Assembly (NCBI GenBank): GCA_947453625.1
Contig: CANGHK010000048.1
Span: 1-39,713 of the forward strand
Reading direction: 5' to 3'
Origin: Burkholderiales bacterium
GTDB lineage: Bacteria; Pseudomonadota; Gammaproteobacteria; Burkholderiales; Burkholderiaceae_C
Length of the DNA stretch: 39,713 bases
Under the pieces are notes generated by a model. It was not told where the DNA came from. It worked only from the letters and a program-made list of their open reading frames with translations, and ran no database searches. Positions 16,164-24,642 of the stretch are shown here, one piece after another. Both the position numbers and the translations under genes were made by a program. The first letter of the stretch is position 1. Every line of letters begins with the position of its first letter.

Positions 16164-17435
16164 TTACGCAGCCCAGTCGTCAAGGCGACGGCTTGACTTC
16201 ACCCTCACCGCTTCGCCCCAGGAGGGCGGCTCGCCCGCATCAGCGGTCAACACCCACAGCACCGGAAAGCCCGGCGCAACGGCAGGCAGCGGACCATAGC
16301 CGTCGGTCAGGTACACCAGACAGGACGGCGGGTTGCGCGCGGCCAGTTCGAACGGCGGCCGCAAGTCGGTGCCGCCGCCACCGAGGATGCCTTCTCGCAT
16401 CACGCGGCCGACATCCTCGCGCTGCAGTTGCCGCACGCGCGAGATGGTCGTGTCGCACTCCACCAGCGTCAGGTCGACCCGGTCGAAGTCGCCCATCATC
16501 GCTTCGACCTCGGCCATGAACTGGCTCCAGTAGTCGCTTGTGCTGCCGCTGGTGTCGATCGCCACCATCACTCGCAGCGTGTCGGCACGCATGCCGGGCA
16601 GCCACAACTGGCGGTACAGGTGGCGCCGCGACGGCGGGCTCCAGCGCCGCGATCCGCCGCAAGTGCGCTGCACGAAACGCCGCATCAGCACCGTCCAGGG
16701 CAGTTGCGGCGCCACCCGCGACTGCAGCCAGGTCTGTATTCCCCCGGGCAGCCTGCCCCAGCTCCGGACTTGCTGCGCGGCGCCAACGGCACGCTCGATC
16801 CAGACCCGCGCCAGTTCTGAGGTGCCGGCCTGCGGCAGGAAGTCCGGATCAAAGACCAGCGCTTGCCCCGCCCCACCCTTGCCGATCCCGGCCGCCGATG
16901 GCGCGTGGTCGTCGAACTGCACCTGGCCCTGCCGCACCCCGCGGCCGGCCAGCCAGGTGTAGACGGTCTCGGCGCTCTTGCCGTCCATCGATTTGAAATA
17001 CACCGCGTCGCGCGGCAGCGGCAGGCCGTCGTGTTGCAGCAGCGCATTCACCTCATGGTCGGCGGCCAGGTTCCAGCGCTCGGGGTCGCGGCCGACCCGG
17101 CGCACGAAATGCCCGGCAACGCAGTGCCACACCTCATGGGCCAGCACGAACAGGCGCGTCGCGTCGTCCAGCGCGGCCAGGAAGCGGATGTTGGCGAACA
17201 GGCTGCGGCCGTCGGTGGCAGCGGTGGCCAGGCGCGAGTCGAGCACCGGCACCAGTTCGAGCTGCAAGGCCAGCGAGGCGGTGAACGGCTGCGTCATCAG
17301 CAAACGGGTTCGATCAGCCTCCAGCACGCGCTTCCAGCGCTGTTTTTCGAGCCGGTCGTCGGCGCTGGGCTGCGCGGGGCTGGCGGCCTGGTCCCACAGG
17401 GCGCCTGTGGCCACCGCGTCAAGAATCGCGTTCAT
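16164..17435 (-). CDS. VWA-like protein with N-terminal metallopeptidase domain (DUF2201 type)
   Basis: This is a 423-residue protein. Residues about 25-280 form a zincin-like domain with HEVWH at 100-104 (FVLAHEVWHCVAGH) and the downstream ADHEVNALL helix, as in the putative metallopeptidase domain next to DUF2201. The last 130 residues are a VWA domain: VAIDTSGSTSD gives the DxSxS metal site, GGGGTDL the Thr, and LVYLTDGYG the last Asp. Such proteins are encoded next to MoxR ATPases, here 15 bases upstream, and are thought to form a remodelling machine in which the ATPase acts on substrates chosen by the VWA protein. The HExxH motif suggests proteolysis is possible. Start ATG follows a GGGA site. 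The domain calls are strong; the function is inferred. Confidence 0.85.
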   Translation of the reverse strand: MNAILDAVATGALWDQAASPAQPSADDRLEKQRWKRVLEADRTRLLMTQPFTASLALQLELVPVLDSRLATAATDGRSLFANIRFLAALDDATRLFVLAHEVWHCVAGHFVRRVGRDPERWNLAADHEVNALLQHDGLPLPRDAVYFKSMDGKSAETVYTWLAGRGVRQGQVQFDDHAPSAAGIGKGGAGQALVFDPDFLPQAGTSELARVWIERAVGAAQQVRSWGRLPGGIQTWLQSRVAPQLPWTVLMRRFVQRTCGGSRRWSPPSRRHLYRQLWLPGMRADTLRVMVAIDTSGSTSDYWSQFMAEVEAMMGDFDRVDLTLVECDTTISRVRQLQREDVGRVMREGILGGGGTDLRPPFELAARNPPSCLVYLTDGYGPLPAVAPGFPVLWVLTADAGEPPSWGEAVRVKSSRRLDDWAA

Positions 17436-17450
17436 GCCGAATATTCCCGA

Positions 17451-18650
17451 TCAGGCCGCGCCAGCGGCTTCGATCGCATGCGACAGCGGACCCGGCATGC
17501 CTGCGCTTCCACGTTTGCCGCGCGGCTGCTGCCGTTGCGGGCCGGGATCAGCCAAGGGCGCCTGCGCTGCCAGCACCGCACCCTGCAGCTTGCTCCATGG
17601 CTGGAACAAGGGGTGGCCGAACAGCGCGGCCAGTCGGTCGGTGTTGTCCTGGGTCTCGAGCTGCTGCATCAGGTCGACCATCGCCATCACTGCGAAATCG
17701 CTGCCCAGTTGCAGCCCGATGCGCAGGAACTGGCCGAGGCAGGCCAGCTGATCGGCCTCGGGCGCACGCAGCAGATGGAACACCAGCGCCGCGCAGAGCG
17801 CGAAACGCTGGTCGGCCCGCTCGGGCACGCTGAACGCGATCTCGCCGCGCAGCAGCGCGGGCACGTCGGGCAACTGCGCGGCCCAGCGCCTGAAGGCCAG
17901 GAATTCGGTGGCCGCGCCGCGACCCACCAGGCCGTGGATCATCAACGCCAGCACCGCCTCGTCCAGCCCGTCGCCATGCTGCAGCGTCAACGCCACGCGC
18001 TCCCAGCTGCGCGGGCTGGGCCAGCCGCGCTCCACGCTGCCTTCCATGCTGAAGAAGCGCTGCGGCATGAAGCGCAGAAAGGCCACCACCTCGGGGTGCA
18101 ATTGGCATCGGTTGGCCCAGCGTATCCAGCTGTCCAGGTCGGGCTGCAGTTCCACATGGCAAAAGCGGTTGGCCAGCGCGCTCGACAGCGTCATCGCCAC
18201 CGCCCGGTCGTCACTGCGGTTGCCCGCAGCGCACACCATCCAGCCCGGCGGCACCTGGTACAGATCGCCCAGCCGCCGGTCCAGGATGAACTCGTAGGCC
18301 GCCACCTGCAGCGTGCGGTCGGCCGCGGTGAGTTCGTCGAAGAGGATGATGCCGCGGCTGGCCGGATCGCGCGGCCACTCGGACGACAGCAGCCAGCGCA
18401 CCTCGTCGCCGTGCGGCACGGGCAGGCCGCGGATATCGACCGGCTCGCGCTGCGCCAGCCGCACGTCGATGAACCCGATGCCGAGTTCGGCGCACAGTTC
18501 GCGGATCACCGTGCTCTTGCCGACGCCGGGAGCGCCCCAGATCATCACCGGGGCGACCTGCGTGGCCAATTGCGGGCAGCGCCACAGCCAATGCAGTTGA
18601 TGCCGCAGGATCTGGCGCGTCTGGTCTATGGTGGCGGTAATTTCAGTCAC
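17451..18650 (-). CDS. MoxR-family AAA+ ATPase
   Basis: This is a 399-residue AAA+ ATPase. Walker A is GAPGVGKST (39-47), Walker B IILFDE (101-106), followed by an AAYEFILDRRLGD segment, sensor-1-like VCAAGN, and the ALANRFCHVEL arginine-finger region, all typical of MoxR. MoxR proteins form rings and act as chaperones that activate or remodel partners through VWA proteins. It lies between the repeat protein (8 bases upstream) and the VWA-metallopeptidase (15 bases downstream), so the three are almost certainly one transcript. The C-terminal part (from about 270) is helical and ends in a Gly/Pro/Arg-rich tail. The family is certain; the client is unknown. Confidence 0.9.
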   Translation of the reverse strand: MTEITATIDQTRQILRHQLHWLWRCPQLATQVAPVMIWGAPGVGKSTVIRELCAELGIGFIDVRLAQREPVDIRGLPVPHGDEVRWLLSSEWPRDPASRGIILFDELTAADRTLQVAAYEFILDRRLGDLYQVPPGWMVCAAGNRSDDRAVAMTLSSALANRFCHVELQPDLDSWIRWANRCQLHPEVVAFLRFMPQRFFSMEGSVERGWPSPRSWERVALTLQHGDGLDEAVLALMIHGLVGRGAATEFLAFRRWAAQLPDVPALLRGEIAFSVPERADQRFALCAALVFHLLRAPEADQLACLGQFLRIGLQLGSDFAVMAMVDLMQQLETQDNTDRLAALFGHPLFQPWSKLQGAVLAAQAPLADPGPQRQQPRGKRGSAGMPGPLSHAIEAAGAA

Positions 18651-18658
18651 AGTGGCTT

Positions 18659-20494
18659 TCAGAAAGTGGGGATTGCGGGGGACTTGCGAGCAGACGTCGC
18701 CGAAGTGGCTGAGCCCTCAGGCAGGCGTCCACTGAGCATCAGGATGCGGGCCAGGCGGCGGAACTCGGCCACCGATTTGGCTGACTCATTGAAGCGCGAC
18801 GTATTGCTGATCAAGCGGGACAGTTGCAGCCGGGTGGCCAGCGGATCGCGCTGCATCTGCGACGCCATCACGCGCAGCAGCGCATCGGATGGCCCGCGCT
18901 TGATAAAGCCCTGCAGTGCCGCTTCACGCAGCCCGTCCAGGTCGTCGCCATCGCGCAGCGCATGGAGGATCTTCTCGGCCCAGGTCGACAGCAGGTCGTC
19001 CCAGGTCGAGGGGCTGGCCGAATCGATCACCGCGCGCAGGAACCAGCGGACTGGCGGCAACGCCAGCGCGGCCGGTCGCAGCAGCGGGGGCAGCAAGGCC
19101 TTGGGCAAGGACCCCGCCTGGACGAGATCGCGCGCCATGGCCCGGGCATAGTCCTGCATGCCGGGCAGGTGGCTGCAGTCACGCCAGAGCGTGAAATCGG
19201 CGCGCCAGCCATCGATGGCCAGGTCGTTGCTCATCTGCCAGCGCCAGGCCGTCATCGCGCGAGCGGGATTGGCCTGCTCAGGCTTGACCGCGCGCTTGCG
19301 CCCGCCGGCCTGGTTGCGATTGGCCGCCTGGTTGCACAGGTTGAGCATATTGCGGGCTTGCCACACTTCGGCGGCATCGGCACCGGACGCCAGCACGGAC
19401 AGCAGCGCCTTCAGCGCGGCCGGCACATGGCGCGGCTGGCAGGCATGGGGCAGCAGTTCACACAGCTGCGGCCAGGCCTCGGCATCGCCCGCCTCATGGC
19501 GCCGCGCCAACTCGCCCAGCAAGGCCTCGTTGGCGAACACCCGCGACACGCCCATCAGCGGCGGCGGCACATGGCCTTCGCACTCGACGGGGCAGCCGTC
19601 GGGCAAGGTGACCTCGTTCAGCGCAAAACAGCGCAGCAACTGCAGGCTGGTCGGCTGCGCCAGGCTCAGGCGCCGGATGCGGCTGTCGGCGATGACCAAC
19701 TCGTCGCACTTCAGTTCCAACGCCAGCCCGGCGGCGGCACCGCTGCCGTCGTGCAGATACACCGAGCCGCAGCCCGCCTGCGCCCGCACCCGGGCCAGCG
19801 CGGCACAGCGTGCAAACAGCAGGCGCTGGACCGGCCCGGCCAGTTCGACTTCGGCCAACTGCGCGGCCCCGGCGATCTCCAGCATCGTCAGCGCCGTCGT
19901 CGGGCCCAGCAGTCGGCGCACGCCGCCCGCGTCGACCAGCACCACCGCCTCGGTGCCCGAAGCCGAGGGCAGTTGCAGCGTGTCCACGGCCTGCCCACCG
20001 CACAGCAGCACGAGCAGACCAGCCGCAGGCCCATCCTGCGCGTTGCCGGCCGAGTGGACGCCCGTCACCAGACCCCCTGCCCAAACCTGTGCGGCATGGG
20101 GCTGGACCAGGAAGGATGAACCGGCCCAGCAGGCATCGATATGCGCCACAGCGCCCTCGATCCGCAAGTCGGGTGCCTGGTTGCCACCGTCGATGTGCAG
20201 GACCGCGCCGCCGCTGGCGCCACCGTCAGCCGGCAGCCGCACCAGGCGCAGGCCCTCGCAGCCGCGCACGCAGAGGTGGATGCCGGGCGCGGCGCCGCGC
20301 AGATCGAGGGTCTGCAGGCGCGGGCTGTCGCACAAGTCCAGCGCGCGGAGTGCCGTCAAGTCGATCTGCAAGTGGTCGGCGTCGGGTGCGGTGACCGTGA
20401 CGCCGCCGCTGTCGCCCAGCCGGCCGGTGACCAGGCCGCTGACATCGGGTTCGGCGGCAGGAATGACCAGGGGGGTGAAATTCTGGATGGGCAT
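18659..20494 (-). CDS. Large protein with repeat-rich N-terminus, unrecognised family
   Basis: This is a 611-residue protein. The first 300 residues are built of short leucine-spaced strands (IDLTALRALDLCDSPRLQTL, DLRGAAPGIHLCVRGCEGL, LRRLSLAQPTSLQLL) that resemble an LRR-like or beta-solenoid fold, a typical recognition surface. The C-terminal 280 residues are helical, with Trp-rich ARAMTAWRWQMSNDLAIDGW and WFLRAVIDSASPSTWDDLL, and resemble no domain I can name. No signal peptide. It is encoded 8 bases before the MoxR gene and 57 bases after the SMC-like gene. The tight spacing points to a joint complex, possibly as the sensor or adaptor that presents a target to the ATPase; that is inference. 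No clear ribosome-binding site was seen at the ATG. Confidence 0.6.
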   Translation of the reverse strand: MPIQNFTPLVIPAAEPDVSGLVTGRLGDSGGVTVTAPDADHLQIDLTALRALDLCDSPRLQTLDLRGAAPGIHLCVRGCEGLRLVRLPADGGASGGAVLHIDGGNQAPDLRIEGAVAHIDACWAGSSFLVQPHAAQVWAGGLVTGVHSAGNAQDGPAAGLLVLLCGGQAVDTLQLPSASGTEAVVLVDAGGVRRLLGPTTALTMLEIAGAAQLAEVELAGPVQRLLFARCAALARVRAQAGCGSVYLHDGSGAAAGLALELKCDELVIADSRIRRLSLAQPTSLQLLRCFALNEVTLPDGCPVECEGHVPPPLMGVSRVFANEALLGELARRHEAGDAEAWPQLCELLPHACQPRHVPAALKALLSVLASGADAAEVWQARNMLNLCNQAANRNQAGGRKRAVKPEQANPARAMTAWRWQMSNDLAIDGWRADFTLWRDCSHLPGMQDYARAMARDLVQAGSLPKALLPPLLRPAALALPPVRWFLRAVIDSASPSTWDDLLSTWAEKILHALRDGDDLDGLREAALQGFIKRGPSDALLRVMASQMQRDPLATRLQLSRLISNTSRFNESAKSVAEFRRLARILMLSGRLPEGSATSATSARKSPAIPTF

Positions 20495-20551
20495 GGGTTG
20501 GGTGGGCGAGTGAGTTGGGGCTTCTCGAAACGGCCTGGCATTGCCGCGCTG

Positions 20552-23233
20552 TCAACGCGCAGGCAACTGCCGCAGCGTCACCGCCATGTCGCGCCAGGCT
20601 TCGGGATGGCAGGTGAACAGCAGCACCTGATGGCGTTGTGTGGCGTCGAAAAGCACGCGTTTCATCTGTGCCAGGCGCTGCGCGTCGCTGTGCACCAGCG
20701 CGTCGTCCAGGATCAGCAGCGTGGGGCGGCCCGCTTGCTTGAGCAGGTCGGCGTAGGCAAAACGGCTGATCACACCCAGTTGCTCGCGCGCGCCAAAACT
20801 CAGGTCGGCTACCGCGCCGGTCTGCGGCTGGCCTGCGGCCGACGCTCGAGTCAGCTTGTCGGGCGCCAGCGTCGCGTCCGAGACCTGCATGCTGGCGCCA
20901 CGCAACAGCAACGGCAGGTAATGCTGCAGACGCTGCTGCAGCGGTGCCTGCAGGCGCGCCACCGTGGCCTGGCGCTTGGCGTCGAGCTTGCCGCACAGCA
21001 GATCGAGCGCCGCGGCGCGGCGCTTCAGCTGCCCGTGGCGATGCACGGCGCGATCCCGCGCGGCCTGTGCCTGGGCGCGGCGCTCGTCCAGGTTTTGAGC
21101 ATCTGCACTTTGAAGGGTGTTGTCGAGCACCAGGATCTGGTCGCGCAACTGGCGGTGGTCGGCCAGCCGCTGCTCCCGGCTGCGCTCCAGGCGCTGGATG
21201 TCCTGTGCCAGGATGTCGGGCCGTGCTTCCTCGAGTTGAGTGGCAAGTTGCCGGATACGCCCACCCAGCGCATCTTGCTCGTTGCGCGCAACCAGGAACT
21301 GCTGCTGGGCGCGTTGCTGACGATGCTCATGCTCGGGGTCGGCCAACGCAGCCTCGGCGGCGGCATGCTCACGCACGGCCGCATCGCGCCGGCCATTGGC
21401 TTCCGCCTGCGCCAGCATGGCCTGGGCCAGCGTCTGCTGAGCAGCCTTGTCGTCTTGCGTGGCGGTGGCCTCCTGAGCCTCGGCCTGCGCTTGCGACGGA
21501 ATGAGCTGCGTGGGCTCGGCAGGCAGGCGCGCCAAAGTCTCTTGGGCGGCTTGAAGCCGGCCGCCTGACTGCGCCACTGCGGCACGCAACGGCTCGAGGC
21601 CCTGCGGCGCAACGATCGCTAGCGCATTGGCAGCCATCGCGAGTTGGGATTGCCCATCCAAATGAGCTTCCAGGCGCGCATCGGCTTCCGCCAGGTCGGC
21701 CAGGCCCGCCGATTGCAGCGCGGCATGCAGCCGATCTTGCGCATCAGCGTGGGCGCGTACCAGCTCAGCCAGATCCCGGCCACCCGGCGTGATGACCAGT
21801 TCGCCTCCGCCGGGCAAGCGCAGCGTGGCGGGCATGTCTAGCAGTCGCTCGCCGCTGGATTGCAGTTCATGCTCGGCACCGGCGGTTGCCATCGTCACCG
21901 ACTGCCCGGCAGGCAGACTGAACTGCAAGCGCGTGGCCACGGCCTGCCGCAACAAACCGGCCTCGCGCGCCTTACGCTCCAACCCGCGCAACTGCTCCAC
22001 TTGGTCCTGCGTGATCGGCAGCACCGCGGTTACGCGCTTGCGCAGCGCCGCCAGATCCTGTTCCGCCTGCTCGGCGCGCTGCAGCGTCTGGGCGTCACGG
22101 TCTGCCTCGGCCTGCAACAACGGCAAGTCCTGCAGCAGGCCGGTGCGCGTGGCCTCCTGCCTCGCCAGTCGCAGCCCCTCGGCAGCAGCCAGCGCAGCGG
22201 CGTTGGCCTCGTCAGCCCGCTGACGGGCAGCAGCTACCATCTGGTCGGCCAGTTGCTTCGCCTCGGTCTCGCCGGTCAAGGCGTGCTGGCGTGCAAGCAG
22301 GACATCGCGCTTCCCGGCCAGCGTGGCCAGTTCCTTGTCCAGCAACTCCAGGGTCTGCTGCAGTTGGGCCTGGCGCTTGTGGTCGTCGCCAAGTTGCTGC
22401 CGACAAGCCGCCACATCCTTCTCGGCCTCACGCGCCTGATCCAGTTGGCGGCCGAGTTCGTCCCAGGGTTTCGCAGCCTCGTCGGCCTGGCGCTGCTGGC
22501 GCAGGGTAGCCAGTTCATCGACCTGCTGCTGGTAGAGGCCGATCGACTGGTCCAGTTCGGCCAGTTCAGACTGCACTTCCTGCACGTTCTTCAACGCGGT
22601 GGCCAGATCACCGGTAGGCTGCCCGGTCCTGGCCGTCAGCAGTTCATCGCGCTGGACGCGCAGCTTCTTGAGCAGCATGTCGCCGCCGGTAGCAGCCAGC
22701 GCGCCGGCCGCCGCATCGCCAGCGCCTTGCGCCAGACCTTGCAGTGCGTTGTGCAGGTAATTCCTGGCGTAGTCCAGTTGCAGTTCCTGGCCTGTGCCCT
22801 GCTCCACCCACAACAGACCCGGAATGCCCCAGAGCTCGGGCCGGCTGGGGCCTCTGACCGGAATAGCGAATCCGAAGCTGTTGGCAAGGTAAGCCTCGGC
22901 AGCATCGCCCTCGATCATGGTCTGATCGATATGCAAAGTGCAGCGGCGCCTAAGCAAAAAGGTCTTGGACAGTCGATGAGCCTTGCCGCCCAAGTCGAAC
23001 TGCAACTCAACCGTCGGCGCGGCGGTGGAGTCTTCCCAGGGTTGCAGGTCCCTGACCGAGGTCGAAGCGTAGCGCTCCAGGAACGCAGCGCGAATGGCCC
23101 GCACCAGCGTGCTCTTTCCGGCCTCGTTCGGCCCGCTGATGATGTTCAGACCAGGCGCGAGGTCGGCCAATTCGAAGGACTGGCGGAACTGGCGCAGTTC
23201 CGCGACGCGCAGTGATTTCAGGTGCATGCCCAT
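20552..23233 (-). CDS. SMC/SbcC-like (YhaN-type) ABC ATPase
   Basis: This is an 893-residue ATPase. Walker A GPNEAGKST is at 34-42, and the C-terminal lobe has LSFGAREQLGVIS (signature) and LLILDDALVHSD (Walker B and D-loop). Between them lie long Gln/Ala/Glu/Arg-rich coiled coils. The size and N-terminus (LKSLRVAELRQFRQSFEL, then GLNIISGPNEAGK) match the YhaN/SbcC/Rad50 group, which works with an Mre11/SbcD nuclease on DNA ends and hairpins. The Mre11-like gene ends one base before this ATG (TGA-C-ATG), so the two are co-translated subunits. A zinc-hook CxxC was not seen, as is usual for the YhaN branch. It probably belongs to the same transcript as the MoxR/VWA genes downstream. Confidence 0.88.
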   Translation of the reverse strand: MGMHLKSLRVAELRQFRQSFELADLAPGLNIISGPNEAGKSTLVRAIRAAFLERYASTSVRDLQPWEDSTAAPTVELQFDLGGKAHRLSKTFLLRRRCTLHIDQTMIEGDAAEAYLANSFGFAIPVRGPSRPELWGIPGLLWVEQGTGQELQLDYARNYLHNALQGLAQGAGDAAAGALAATGGDMLLKKLRVQRDELLTARTGQPTGDLATALKNVQEVQSELAELDQSIGLYQQQVDELATLRQQRQADEAAKPWDELGRQLDQAREAEKDVAACRQQLGDDHKRQAQLQQTLELLDKELATLAGKRDVLLARQHALTGETEAKQLADQMVAAARQRADEANAAALAAAEGLRLARQEATRTGLLQDLPLLQAEADRDAQTLQRAEQAEQDLAALRKRVTAVLPITQDQVEQLRGLERKAREAGLLRQAVATRLQFSLPAGQSVTMATAGAEHELQSSGERLLDMPATLRLPGGGELVITPGGRDLAELVRAHADAQDRLHAALQSAGLADLAEADARLEAHLDGQSQLAMAANALAIVAPQGLEPLRAAVAQSGGRLQAAQETLARLPAEPTQLIPSQAQAEAQEATATQDDKAAQQTLAQAMLAQAEANGRRDAAVREHAAAEAALADPEHEHRQQRAQQQFLVARNEQDALGGRIRQLATQLEEARPDILAQDIQRLERSREQRLADHRQLRDQILVLDNTLQSADAQNLDERRAQAQAARDRAVHRHGQLKRRAAALDLLCGKLDAKRQATVARLQAPLQQRLQHYLPLLLRGASMQVSDATLAPDKLTRASAAGQPQTGAVADLSFGAREQLGVISRFAYADLLKQAGRPTLLILDDALVHSDAQRLAQMKRVLFDATQRHQVLLFTCHPEAWRDMAVTLRQLPAR

Positions 23234-23234
23234 G

Positions 23235-24377
23235 TCAGATACCCCCCTGTGCGTTGGCCGCCACCGGCGCCTGTTGCATCAACTCTTTGGCCAGCAACGC
23301 CAGCGCATCCTGCGCGGTGCAGGCAGCTTCATCGCCGAAAGCACTGGCCGCGCGAAGTTCGGCGATCACTTCACCCACATAGCCGTCGGCCTGCAGCGCC
23401 GCGATGTCGTCGTCGGTGGGTTGCAGGCGCAGCCCCGACAGGTCGGACTGCAGCAGCAGGGCCCGGGCATCGGCACGACCGATCGCATCGTCGAGCCGAC
23501 GCTGCCCGGCCAGATCGATCTGGCCGACCACGACAAGATCGACCACCTGCTGCGCGTCGAGCTGTGCCAATTGATCGGCAAGGCCGTCGAGATCGCTGCC
23601 CACCCGCAACTCGGCCGACAAGGACTGCCACCGGTAGTGGCCCGTGGGCACGCGCGTGACCCGCGGCGCGGCGCCAGGTGCATCGAGTTCCACCAGCAAG
23701 GCCAGGCCTGATTCGTTGTTCCTGAAGCGGTCAGGCTCGGGCGTGCCGGCGTACCAGGTGCGGTCATCGATGGGCTTGCAGCCATGCCAGTCGCCCAGCG
23801 CCAGGTAATCGAGCCTGGCACGCACGGCGCGGTCAGCGGCGATCGGATTGGCCGAGTCGATGTCGGCCGCCAGCACGCCCTGCACGCTGCCATGGGCCAG
23901 GCCGATGCGCAGCAGGCCGTCGGGCGTGGCCGCGTGATCGAACCACTCGGTGGCATCGCCATAGGTGTGGCGCTGGGTCAGCGGAGCGGGCAGCACCGCA
24001 AAGCCCAGGTCGGCAAACAGCCTGAGCTCAGGGGTCAGCAACAGGTGTGCATTGGCGGGCACGGCGTTCAGGCGTTGCGCGCGGGTCCACACGCTCTCGG
24101 TCAACGCGGCATCGTGATTGCCAGGGATCATCAGCCAGGGGCCGGCAAATCCGGACAAGGCCTCGAACAGGCGCCGGATGGTGCGCTGCGAGACGGTCTG
24201 GGCATCGAACACGTCGCCGGCCACCAGCACGGCCGCCACGCGATGCTGGGTGGCCAGCGCGGCCAGGCGTTCGACCACCTTGATACGCTGCTCGAACAGC
24301 GGCGCAGCATGCTCAGGGTTGAGGCTGGAGAATTGGCGGCCGATCTGCCAGTCAGCGGTGTGCAGGAAGGTGGGCAT
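23235..24377 (-). CDS. Mre11/SbcD-like (YhaO-type) DNA exonuclease
   Basis: This is a 380-residue metallophosphatase. The phosphoesterase motifs are in order: HTADWQIG (H6, D9), AGDVFD (D55), GNHD (86-89), GLAHGS, and GDWHG. These build the two-metal nuclease site of the Mre11/SbcD family. The protein is expected to trim DNA ends together with the SMC-like ATPase encoded immediately downstream. The cap and helical C-terminus (about 230-380) are Ala/Asp/Gln-rich as in YhaO. The upstream 265 bases contain a perfect inverted repeat 36 bases before the start codon, a possible operator. As first gene of the nuclease-MoxR-VWA run on the minus strand, it may set the expression of the whole block. 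Confidence 0.88.
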   Translation of the reverse strand: MPTFLHTADWQIGRQFSSLNPEHAAPLFEQRIKVVERLAALATQHRVAAVLVAGDVFDAQTVSQRTIRRLFEALSGFAGPWLMIPGNHDAALTESVWTRAQRLNAVPANAHLLLTPELRLFADLGFAVLPAPLTQRHTYGDATEWFDHAATPDGLLRIGLAHGSVQGVLAADIDSANPIAADRAVRARLDYLALGDWHGCKPIDDRTWYAGTPEPDRFRNNESGLALLVELDAPGAAPRVTRVPTGHYRWQSLSAELRVGSDLDGLADQLAQLDAQQVVDLVVVGQIDLAGQRRLDDAIGRADARALLLQSDLSGLRLQPTDDDIAALQADGYVGEVIAELRAASAFGDEAACTAQDALALLAKELMQQAPVAANAQGGI

Positions 24378-24412
24378 GGTGCTTATTCCGAGGGAAAATG
24401 GTGCGCGACGGT

Positions 24413-24431
24413 TGGCTCACAGCGTGAGCCA
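24413..24431 (-). repeat. Perfect inverted repeat upstream of the Mre11-like gene
   Basis: TGGCTCAC (24413-24420), a 3-base spacer and GTGAGCCA (24424-24431) form an 8-bp dyad 36 bases upstream of the minus-strand start at 24377. It may be an operator for a transcription factor or a hairpin terminating the upstream ankyrin transcript. No T-tract follows. Confidence 0.35.
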
Positions 24432-24642
24432 CTTGACGGCAGCGCGTGCCGGGGTGAGTTGCCGTCCGAGCTCGGTGGCGTGGGGAAGAACAAGGGGCTG
24501 CGAGATCCATGCAGACAGAGACGCCGCTGCAGCCGAAATGTCAGCATGGCGCCGAGGGAAATTTATCGGCTTGGCTCGGCGCTTGGCCTGGCGCCTGGCC
24601 TGGCACCGCGCCGATGCGCCGAATCCAGCCCCTGTTGCCGGC

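Noticed and set aside
16863-19151. A 762-residue open frame on the plus strand
   Set aside because: It lies antisense to the VWA-metallopeptidase, MoxR and repeat-protein genes and spans their borders; no motif is visible.
20141-23215. Long plus-strand open frames opposite the SMC-like gene
   Set aside because: They result from high GC and few stops in antisense; the minus strand carries the full ATPase motifs.
24585-24625. Short repeats of GGCCTGGCGCC type, possible CRISPR or tandem array
   Set aside because: Units are irregular, about 10 bases long, without spacers. No CRISPR array or cas gene was seen in the window.
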